DNA of 64,000 bases from Himantopus leucocephalus. Its lineage: Eukaryota; Chordata; Aves; Charadriiformes; Recurvirostridae. A program made the translations under genes and the position numbers. The stretch covers positions 58,980,806 through 59,044,805 of the forward strand of contig RSEF01000001.1 of the NCBI GenBank assembly GCA_003993805.1. The letters are read 5' to 3'. This document shows positions 39,081 to 48,537 of the stretch, in pieces; within the stretch, counting starts at the first letter, position 1; each line of letters starts with the position of its first letter. The notes under the pieces are model-generated. The model saw nothing but the letters and a program-made list of their open reading frames with translations. It ran no database searches and was not told where the DNA came from.

Positions 39081-39102
39081 AACAAACAAACAAACAAAAA
39101 AA
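39081..39102 (+). repeat. (AAAC)n microsatellite
   Basis: About five AAAC units followed by A-rich sequence. It is complementary to the (TTTG)n array 400 bp downstream. Confidence 0.9.
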
Positions 39103-39298
39103 GACCAAAAAAAAGACCACCCCTCTTCAGTGTTCTTACTGTGAAAACCTTACAAGCCTCAAGGGAATTATTTAAAAAAAAAAACAATAACCCAAATCTC
39201 CAAGGGCTGTTCAGTCTCATGCTGTGCTGGTGCAGTTGCCTTGGACTGGCCTTTCAAGTTGCCTCCCTGCAACTGCCACCCACACCAGCACTGCTCTG

Positions 39299-39440
39299 GT
39301 TCGTCCGGCTGCACCGAGCGCATGTCCTGGCACAGAGACGATTGGCACCCATGTCCCTGCCGCCCGGCGCTGGGATGCACCACAGTGACTCAGCTGCCTG
39401 CACCCCTTAAGAGAGGAGCCGGTGTTGGCGACCAGCGAGC
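39299..39440. other. Local CpG-rich patch
   Basis: About eleven CpG dinucleotides fall within roughly 140 bp (…TTCGTCCGG…CACCGAGCGC…GCCGCCCGGCGC…GGCGACCAGCGAGC) in a window where CpG is otherwise sparse. An interrupted inverted repeat (GTGCTGG/CCAGCAC and CAGTTGC/GCAACTG) lies just upstream at 39224-39291. It is too small for a classical CpG island but could be an enhancer or minor promoter. Confidence 0.4.
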
Positions 39441-39504
39441 ACCTCTCTGAGTCACAGTCCTGCCCCAGGGGCTGCAGGTGACTCAGCAGAGGGTATGAAA
39501 CCAT

Positions 39505-39530
39505 TTTGTTTGTTTGTTTGTTTGTTTTTT
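39505..39530 (+). repeat. (TTTG)n microsatellite
   Basis: Five TTTG units ending in T6. With the (AAAC)n array at 39081-39102 it makes an inverted pair about 400 bp apart. Confidence 0.9.
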
Positions 39531-39832
39531 CCTCAGCTACCTTCCAGGTGAGCCCCCGAATACCTACAGACAGTGCAAAGCTCACGCCTGTCATGCAAAA
39601 TCTGGGGTCATACAGAAGCCTGTGGGGCCACTGTAGCACTCGGTTCACAATACATGATGAGCCCCTGGTGGCTGACAAGGGTGTTGTGGGATGCAGCATA
39701 CATCCCATGGGATTCCTGGGCATGCAAGGCACTATGGAAATGCAAGGCACCGTCGGTCCTATTCCTCCATGGCCCAGTCGCTCCATCTCTCCTTTAGGTC
39801 TTGCAAAGGGGAACATCCACCTCCGCTGCCTT

Positions 39833-39872
39833 TATCACGGAATCACGGAATTTTCAGAGTTGGAAGGGACCT
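39833..39872 (-). repeat. CR1 LINE 3' end running into an assembly gap
   Basis: ATCACGGAATCACGGAATTT followed by CAGAGTTGGAAGGGACCT is the reverse complement of a CR1 3' end: tail repeat first, then the GGTCCCTTCCAAC motif. The rest of the copy, if present, would extend into the 100-N gap at 39873. The sequence beyond the gap (39973 on) shows no CR1 similarity. Confidence 0.8.
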
Positions 39873-39972
39873 NNNNNNNNNNNNNNNNNNNNNNNNNNNN
39901 NNNNNNNNNNNNNNNNNNNNNNNNNNNNNNNNNNNNNNNNNNNNNNNNNNNNNNNNNNNNNNNNNNNNNNNN
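39873..39972. other. Assembly gap, 100 N
   Basis: Exactly 100 Ns, a placeholder of unknown size. It begins inside a CR1 copy, so a repeat collapse is a likely cause. Confidence 0.98.
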
Positions 39973-41094
39973 TCGTTTTTCGAGACATGGGGATGACCTT
40001 CTCCTGTGCTTCTAATAGTACCTGCTCTCCTTATTGACCCCTTCCATCCACACCAGCAGCTGCCTTGCAGACATCAGCCTGTAAATGGGTTTTGCACCCT
40101 GCCCCTATCCTCAGGCCAGCCCACCACATTACCCATTCCTCTCCTGGCTGCCCTCGCCACGTGTCAGCAGGTCCCCAGGGGTCCCCAGGGGCCACCACTG
40201 TCCATGATATTGAGACAGTCTCCTCTTCCCCAACAGCCCTTCCTCTGCCTGCTCAACCCTGGCACCACAGCCTGGCCTCAACAGGGCTTCCCCCGTGGCT
40301 TGGGGAGAGGAGGCTGGTTTTGGGGGGAGCATAGAGGTTGGTAGCTGCAGAGGGCAAGGGTTGAGAGAAAGAAACAGAGAGAGAGAAAACAAAGCTCCTA
40401 GAAGAGCTATAGAGCAAGAAGGGAAGGTCTCCCATGAATCTAAGGTGGGTCAGCGGTGCCTATAAGCTGGAGAACACCAGGGAGCAGGTTGAAGCAGAGG
40501 CAGGAATGCTCTGCTGTGGTTGCCCAACCATCTTACACAGCCAAGCCGGGTCCATGGCATGGGAGATGACCTGCGGGAGAGAGCGTTGCTGCAAGGAAAG
40601 CAAGGTACGTGTCTGAAGCATGAGACACAGCAAATATGGATTTGAGGTTCAGCCTCCAGGCTTTGGTGCTTTACATGAGGCTCCTGGCTGCAAGCCCTTC
40701 TGCCTGCTCGCTTTGGTGTCCAAGTTTTGCTCTCTCCCTCTCTCTCACTTTAGTGCTTTTCTGGTCAAGCAGGAGCCTCGCTCTGGGTTGGCCAGGGTTG
40801 GGGCACCGTCTGGGAGCACAGGGGGAAGGAGCAGAGAGCACAGCGGTGGAGACAGGTGGTGGTTCCAGATGGCAGGGAGGGGACTTCGTGGTGGGGGGCA
40901 AGGGCAGGGGAAAGGAAAAGCTGGAGGGAAGCAAGGGACGAAGAGATGGGGTGGAACGAGTTGAATGAGAAAACGCAGGAGAAAGAGACCTGGCCATTCA
41001 GCTCGGCGCCACACACCTCACACTGCAAGCGGCTCCTCTCTGTCTGCAATGGTTTGGTTAATGCTCTAGAAAGGGAATAAAAAGTGTGTATGCC

Positions 41095-41108
41095 ATATAT
41101 ATATATAT
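41095..41108 (+). repeat. (AT)7 microsatellite
   Basis: Seven AT units followed by a T-run, within an AT-rich patch. Confidence 0.9.
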
Positions 41109-41198
41109 TTTTTGTTAATAACAGTGATCTATTTATAGGCTGTAAATTATACACCGTGAACGTTGCTCAGAGACAAGACATTATTTTGCTGCCAACAG

Positions 41199-41279
41199 GG
41201 AAAAGGGACGGAAAGAAAAAAAGAAAGAGACAGAGAGAAGGGGAGAGAGAGGAAGAGAGACATAGAGAAAGTGAGGAAG
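41199..41279 (+). repeat. GA-rich (purine) simple repeat
   Basis: About 80 bp of GAAA, GAGA, CAGAGA and GGGA units, nearly all purine on the + strand. Confidence 0.9.
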
Positions 41280-44200
41280 CTGTGAGCTTCTGCAACCCCC
41301 CCTGCACCTCACACCTTTACAGCAAAAGGCATGTTGTGTTCAAGAGGGATGACACTGAAAATAAGAGGCATATGGGGACAGCTCCAGGAGCTCAACCCTA
41401 CTCCTTCCTTCCTGCCATGCTGGAAACACGTGGGGGTATTTCTGAATGAGTCGGGGTATAGTCTAGGGCCTCCTCTGAGTGCCAGAGGAAAGCGCTATGA
41501 AAAATGTTGCACAGGAGCTGATGGCCTGTGGTACCTGGCACCCTCTTGTCTGCTGCAGACACACGTGCATGGGCCACCTGGCTGGTTTTCTTGGTTCTGC
41601 AGCAAGCGAAACCTGAGTGCTTCAGAAAAATGCTTTACTATTCCCTCTCTCTTTTCAGTCTCTTTTCTGGTTTCTCCCCAAAGCCCTCTCCCTCCTTTTG
41701 AAGCCACACATGCACAGAGAAGACTTTTGAACCCAAATTCATCTGCCAGAGTTAGAAACTCAGTCATGCTACCTCTCTTTGCAGTCAATGGGGAAAGGGA
41801 GAGAAGGCAATTCGCCTGCTTGGTCTCCACGTTAATTACAAGATGCCCTTACAGTATTTAATTAAGTATAATATTTAAGTACCTAACTTCAGATGAGACA
41901 AGTCTAGGCCTTATGAGAAACCCTAGAAACTGTTTGCATCAAGCTTGCTGTGTACACGATGAAACCATCCAGCCGTAACCCTGGGTCATGGCAGAATAAG
42001 AAAGATTTATTTTTAATGCAACTACTGATAAACTTTTCCATGAATCCTGGGGCTTCAGAAAGGATCAGAGCAAATCTAACACAGCTTTCTTTTATTCTGA
42101 ATCTTACTGACCTCTTTCTTTGGATGTATGAGCTTTATCACCTAATTGTTCTTTTCTTTCCACAATAGTCCACTTCCTTTTTTCTCATCTAGATTTCATA
42201 CTGGTTTTAATACTTATTCCTTTTGTTTTTATACACTGGGAAAAGAATAAGAGGTTTTGACCCAGCTTGCCTATAGAGTTAAAAAACCTTTGTCATCTCT
42301 GAGGTTCCCCCGTATCTATCCCATATGATCAAAATGGAAAACCTGGAACACAAAACCCACTCAATTTACAGCTCCACTGTGAAAAGCACCATATATCCAC
42401 CCTACTGGCACTGCAAACATACCCTTGACTGACAACCCACTGCAAAACATCTGTAACACCCTCTGAGGGATGTCACCATCCAGTTATGAACCACAATTAG
42501 GTACTACTCCCTACACAGCCTCAAATGCAAAGAGCACATGTGTGGAGGCATGCAACACCGAGATCCAAATTCAATCCACCCCTCTTTTCTCTGGTACTTA
42601 GCAATTGGCTCAGATTTGGAGTGCCCAGGATCAACCATGGCCTGCAGACAGGGCTTCCCTGCACTTCAGTGAGGGCAACAAGGGATGACAATACAGAGAC
42701 CTGGAAAAAGATGAGAGAGAGATTTGTTTGACAGTCTATTGAATCATGAACAGTTGAGTAACAGGTGGCTGAGTAACTGGCGGGGTACTGCTTGGCATTG
42801 TTTCAAGCCACATATTCCTCAAGAGGAAGGAGCAATTTAAGCCAGTCATCCTCAGGATGGAGCTACAGTGAGATCATGAATTTGGATCTGAGTTTGCAGG
42901 GCAAAAAACTCAAAGTGATTCTCTAAGCTGCTAGTTAGGAGAAGTGGCATACACGTGTAAGATGGTGCCATGTTTGATGCCATGTAATGAAATGTGTGAG
43001 CTCCCTGGAAGCACCAGCAAACGGGAGCAACATCATTACAGTGCTTGACACCAAGAGCTGCCGTCTGCAGCTGCTGTTACAAGCCAGCCTAGGACACTGT
43101 CATAGAGAGCAATCCTTTTCATGATGAGTGCTTGTTTGGTGACCTGTGTGCATAGGAACCTTCTAGTTCCATTTAAAGGGACACAGAAACACCATCCCAG
43201 GTGAATCCAAGGGTAACTCTCATGCAGTGCTGTACAAAGATATCTGAGCAGACACTTAGCAAAATGTTACAGCATACAGAGTTCCATAAGTGTGTTCAGA
43301 GGTACTGACTTCTGCCCTGGAGGTACCAGGGATGTAGAGCCTTTAGCAGAGATACCATGTTGTCAAATTGCCTTTGCACCCCAGCAGCAGCTCTTTCTAC
43401 AGCCAGGAGAGGACATCCATGCCGGCAGTGATGTGTGGGCAGGGAACTTGCAAAGCAAACGCTGCTGCCAAATAAATAGAAACTCAGATCTCCAGAGTTT
43501 TCAGTTTGGCCTGGAGGGCAAGTCAGCCAGCAGAATGGATCAGCCTAGCTACTCCTCATCCGAGCCCCAGGGAACAGCCCTACCTAAGTGGAGTGCACCC
43601 TTCCCCCTCAAGCTCTGATCCTGCCAGAGCTCAAATACAAGCAACATGAAAGAATATCCCACAGTTGCAGATGAATTAGTACACACTGCCTTCTCTCCGA
43701 GTCGGTGCTAAAGCTAAATCTGTCTGCATCAGATTAGAGAGCTACATTCCCTCCCCAAACCCCGACACCTGCATCCCTGCCTCGTTCCTATCCCCTGAAG
43801 CTCAGAACTGATTCCTGGACCAGTGCTCCCAGAAAGCAGACTGGCAGCCCCTACCCTTGGCAGGGTCTTGCAGCCAACCTGTATTTTCACTCTTGCAGCA
43901 AATCAGAACTGAGCAGTCTCCTGATCTCAGCCTTGCAGGGCACAGCGGTCTCCAGAGCTGCTGTCTGTAGCCTTCACTCGCATGCCCTTCCCATGCCAGA
44001 AACCCCTCTCATCTCTGTGCTGCACAGCCTGGCCGTAGCTGCCACTCCAAGGGCAGACGCCTGCTAGGGAGACCCAGCAGGGCTGAAGTTCTGCAGAATC
44101 ACATCTGCTCCTTTGTCCTGGTTTCCCCCAGCTCATCTATGATTTCATTCAACTGAAATCACAACAGCTTTTCCAGTCCTATGTAGGCAGAGCAGATCCT

Positions 44201-46136
44201 TCCACGGTTAGATTTTTTTTCTTTTTTTAATGAGTATTATTTTGGGATGGAGGTGGAGGGGAGGGTGCTTAAATGCAAAAGTCTGAATCTATAGCATAAA
44301 ATCTTCACTCAGCCTAAAGGAAGAAGCTGGCAGATTGATGGAGAGCGTCACCATAGTGTGAAAGAACAAATAGGGTGAAGATGCTGCCAAATGGGAAACT
44401 GATTCCTCCTTGGCTCAATGAGCACAGATATCGTTGGTGGTGTACATACCACTGGCACATTCTGAAAACAATTTTTAATCTTAGCCATAGTTACCACGAA
44501 ATTCTGCCCTGGTCTATAAGCAGCAGCAAAATATTGCACCCAAGTGATCTGGAGGCTTTGAAAACCCTTTTCTTGTCCCACTCAGCAGATCCCAGCTTCA
44601 TACCTCTGTCCTTACACCAGTGACTTTAGCAGCCACAGGGAGAGGGACCCTGGAAGGCTGTCTCCCTCACACACACCTCTTCCACCTTTCTGAAAGCTGA
44701 AACCTCCTTGCAGTGAAAGACTGGGGATGGGTGGCTTTTTGCAGAAGGAAGATGGTTTCTACGTGGGTGAGATTGTTGTTGTGAGGGCTCTAGAGAAGGA
44801 GAAAAAACTCCTCTGTTACTAAGCAGGGATATGAAGGCCGTTGTCGGGGGAGAAGCAGGAGAATTGCCATAAAAGGAAGAATTATTCTGCCTGCAGCTAA
44901 ACCACCTCGACTCTGATCTTGTCAGATCTCACAGCAGGAGCGGGGCTGGTCAGCACAGGGAGGCAATTCCCCCGGGGTGGAGCAGGGTGTTGCAGTGACA
45001 AAGGGAAGAAAAGAGGGAGCTCCTCATCCTGTGTAGACAGTAAACACATTCCCCCAGTAGGCAGACTTTTTAGGGTTTTCTTTCCTGACCAAAAGAAGAG
45101 CCCTTTATGATCTGGAGGGTGCTAAGTGCATATCACATGGAGCGTCTAGTCTGGCTTTCTCATCTAATTCCAGAAGGAGTAATTAGATAATGCCGGAGTA
45201 GCCTCCCTCTCTTTCCACCTTCTTTCCTCCTTCACCTAAACTACTCCAACTGGTTGCCATCCCCAGCACTGTTTGAACGACTGCATGTGAAAAATGTCCT
45301 GTTACAAGCAATGTGAGGCTTTGGGAACAAAGTGACCCATTGCAAAGCCACCTATTGGGAACAGAACAACCCCTTGCCTGATCAGTAGAAGGACTCCCAG
45401 GAGACTAAAGCAGGAATGGGTGTGATGGAAGAGAGGGAACTTAGAGCGCAGGGCCTACATCCATTGATCCAACACTAGAGTCAGCATGAATCACTGTGGA
45501 CTGTAAGGAAAAAGAGACCCCCCCAGATCCCAGCCCCTTTTTCTGCTGTACCCAGGGATAACCCCAGGCAGGTTGTCTCCTTGCTTCACCTCTGAACTGT
45601 GCCCTGCCCGGAGAGCAGAGCTGCAGAGGCTGACACAATGGCAGCACCCTCCAACGTCCTTGAAATCCCTGGGACAGAGCTGACAGCAGGGTTAAGCGCA
45701 CCCATAGCAACTTTCCCGTGTCTTGACCTAGTCCGTGTTGATTTCTCTCCACAGGCCAGTTGTTTAAATTCACCATAAGACAAGTAGGAAGAACAGAATA
45801 GATCAGGGGGAGGAAATAACTAACTCTTGTCCTGCTGCTCTTTGGCCAGCAAAGTGATAAGGCAGAAAAGAGAGAGGAGGCTTTTCCCCTGCTGCATTAA
45901 GCTGAAAATTGAAGAGCAAATGAAGAGCATATTTGAAGATAGCACAAATCCTCGATAAAGCCTCTCTGAAACTTGATGAAAAATTTCAAAGTGTATCAGG
46001 AAAGCTGGGATTCTCTAAAGGATAAATCCATCAGACAGGACAAATTGAGGAGAAGAGATGGACACAGATGGTTGGTCTGGGCTCTCTGGACTGAGGTAGG
46101 GGTGTAGAGTGAGCTTTAACCTCTGTGGAGTCTGTT

Positions 46137-46206
46137 GGCTCATGGTCAGGGATAGAGCACTAGCCTGGAGATGAAGCACCCAGGGCCTTCAGTCTCTGCT
46201 AAGCCT
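46137..46206 (+). repeat. MIR-like SINE, tRNA-related 5' part
   Basis: GGATAGAGCACTAGCCTGGAG, then CACCCAGGGCCTTCAGTC and TCTGCTAAGCC follow the MIR 5' part: A-box-like TGGTTAGAGCA(C/T)(G/T)GGC(C/T)TGGGAGTCAG, then ACCTGGGTTC(A/G)A(A/G)TCC, then GGCTCTGCC. It is diverged but keeps order and spacing. Confidence 0.5.
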
Positions 46207-46795
46207 CTCTTGCCATTTCAGGAGACAGGTCCAGTGTGCTGGCACTGCAGATGCAGAGGCCGCTGGGGCAATCATAAGCACGGCATGGTCCCCATCTTGC
46301 CTTGCTCTCTGCCCACTTTCCTGCCTCGGGGACAAGCTGTGGACAGCGCAGGCAACCAGCACACTTGACAGCTCCCTGCTTCACCAATAAAGCAGGGGAG
46401 CATGCTCTTCTTTGGACAGGGACAAGGTTATGGCCAGGGTCATTGCAGATGTGATGTTGAGGTCTTTGCAAGGAGACGTAGATGTAGACACTAACTTTAA
46501 ATATTGGTTTTCTCCAGTGTCTCCTACAGGTGATCAAGCAGAAGCACTCTGCCTGGCTTTCCAGGTCTGCACTAACACTAACTTGCCCAATGTTTAAACG
46601 TTTGGCCTAAATTTCTGACCTGCTCTTCAAGGATTTGTCTTACCCCCTTCCCTTTGCCAACAAATTAATTCCCTTGGAACAGGTCTGTAATTAAGAAATC
46701 GTACAGGGGATTTTGTCATCAGGTAAATACAGAACATGGTGTCTGGAGACAGAAATTCTTTCAATGAAGATTAATTAGGCAGAGTTCCTGTCCCA

Positions 46796-46850
46796 GTCTG
46801 TCTGGCAGTGGGGAGAACAGGGTTTGAACATAGGAGAGAAACACCAACAC
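46796..46850 (+). repeat. MIR-like SINE, 3' part (weak)
   Basis: GTCTGTCTGGCAGTGGGGAG, then ACAGGGTTTGAACATAGGAG, resembles the MIR tract GTGGCAGAGC(C/T)GGGATTTGAACCCAGG. Short and diverged. It may be the 3' half of the copy whose 5' half lies about 590 bp upstream, or a separate copy. Confidence 0.35.
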
Positions 46851-48186
46851 TCTCTCCCCCACATATCCAGCACCATCCACCCAGCAAACATCACTCAGGG
46901 AGGCTCTTCAGAGGATACAGATGGTTTCTCTATTTGCAGGCTTTTTGTTTAGGAAGAGCTGCTGCTAAGACTAGCTCATGCAGCAACAGGGAAAAAGGCC
47001 AGAGACAATACACTTACTCTGGATCAGAAAGAACCATATTTATTTGCCCTATATGCAATTGCTTCCCAGAGGGGATGCAGACAGGAACTGATGTTTGCAA
47101 TGCGCCCAACACTTGGTGGGCAGGCAGGTCCAAGAGAGGCAATAGGACACAGCTATGCCTCTTCCTGGCAGATCATCCTGGCAACAGATGTTTTGCCTTA
47201 GGAGTTTGTGCTCTTCGGTACCCACCAGGCAGCAGCAACCTGACTGCAAAGGCCTGATTCAGTGAAAGGAGCAGGAAACATGAAGGGATAAAGAGAAAGT
47301 GCAACTTTGCTTTACATGTTGAGTGGAAAACGAAAATATCCCACATGAGGACAAAAATCCACAGAGGCCACAGCACATAAAGCAAAGGAATGGATGGAGA
47401 GATGATGCAGAACTCAGCCCAGAAGCTGTGTTAAAGCAGAGAGGAGAAAAAGGGCTGAGGAAAGATGTACCAAGCATCTGGCACTAAAATTAATTAAATG
47501 TAGCCAAAGAAGGAAAAAGCTCAAGAGAAAAGAGGCAAGACAGGAGCAGATCTTGGTGGGGATTGAATGTAATTGGTGTGGGAGGGAGTGCTTACCCTTT
47601 CATCAGGAGACTCACACACATAGGTCCTGCTAAAGGACAGATGTGGGCAGGAGTAGATTATTCCAAATGAGGAGGCTCCTCTGCCTCCACCTTGCACAGC
47701 CACACGTGAGCCTTTTCCCTGTGCCTGAGTTCCATGTACCAAACAGCACTGGCAAAGATCAGAGTGAAAAGATGTGTGTGGTATTCACAGTGGTCCCTTC
47801 CCCATCACCACTCCAGTTCAGGTAACGTGGACTTTGTGTCTATCAGCAGCAGATTTTGACCTGAGATGGGAAGGGTTAGGCAGACTGGCCGCCTCTGGTC
47901 ATCCAGCCTTGCCCATAGGCAACCAATAACAGGAGCACACAGTTCTAGATAATGATCTTAGAAAAGTTCCTGCTTATGCATAATAACTTGTTCTTTTAAT
48001 AACAGTGACAGTAGCTGCACTTCTTTTAACAAGTTCAACCGTTGGGATGTTTAATGACAGAGTCTCAGAAATCTGGATTAGCTGGCTGGGAAGGCATGGG
48101 CACTTCAGGGAACAGCAGGTCTCATCTGGGAGGCACATGGCTTCAAGTAAGCTTTTGGCCCAAGATAGTGACTGAAACGCTGCTGA

Positions 48187-48537
48187 CATTCCCAGGAAGG
48201 AAGGAAGAAAAAAAGATATTCTGAGAAGGTGAAGAAAGCCTTTGATGCTCAGTTTATTGGGAGGCATAATGTGATATATGAGAGATTTAGCCAGCATTAT
48301 CAAGAACTGGAGGAAACTGCCAAGTCCTTCAGAAGAGCAGCGCAGATCTATTCAGGACATTTCCACAGAGTTTATAAAAGGCATCATCACTGTGGGCTTA
48401 TGAGACAAGGATTATTAGTCTCCTCCTTTCAGCTTGACCCCACACTGACTTTGGCAAAGAGCAAAAAAGCCACAAAAGTAGAAAAGAAGCAGGAAGATTT
48501 GGAGGGTAGGGCATACAGAGGAGGAAGAAGCAGGTAG
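48187..48537 (+). pseudogene. Ty3/Gypsy-type Gag relic (partial, degraded)
   Basis: This frame is open for about 117 codons, from after the TGA at 48184-48186 to the stop at 48538. It carries a recognisable retrotransposon Gag core. FDAQFIGRHNVIYERF at 48241-48288 matches the F(D/x)xxFIGRRNVIYERAxF signature of vertebrate Gypsy-type Gag. The next residues (QELEETAKSFRRA…, 48301-48342) align without gaps to the usual 'Q…GET…F…' helix. QLDPTLTLAK (48430-48459) and the basic, Q/E-rich run after it match the late Gag segment just before the zinc knuckle. About 15-20 residues appear missing between the two blocks. There is no start codon, no intact N-terminal domain and no clear zinc finger, so I call it a dead fragment. 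Family assignment is by motif recognition only. A domesticated gag-derived gene is less likely but not excluded. Confidence 0.62.

Larger units (their letters stand above)
27905..39832. other. Noncoding stretch, no gene recognised
   Basis: No host gene is supported. The 221-codon open frame at 35850-36515 (+) is the longest + strand frame not broken by Ns, but it shows no domain, signal or membrane segment. The frame at 33728-34060 begins with a leucine-rich, signal-peptide-like stretch that is explained by its CT-rich DNA. Further AT-motif patches that may be regulatory are 33000-33150, 33560-33660, 35560-35680 and 37430-37620. A 14-bp palindrome GCTGCTGCAGCAGC lies at 30340-30353. Confidence 0.5.
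39973..48186. other. Noncoding stretch, no gene recognised
   Basis: No supported gene. A consensus-like splice donor AAG|GTACGT lies at 40602-40610, but no matching acceptor or coding exon could be defined. The segment 41040-41170 is AT-rich with (AT)7 and CTATTTATAGGCTGTAAATTATAC, possibly regulatory. Frames such as 41331-41861 (+, 176 codons) and 46808-47257 (+, 149 codons) have no domains; the latter starts inside a MIR-like fragment. Confidence 0.5.

Noticed and set aside
39217..39816. 199-codon - strand open frame
   Set aside because: Spans a (TTTG)n microsatellite, which gives a KTNKQTNK-type run; no domain.
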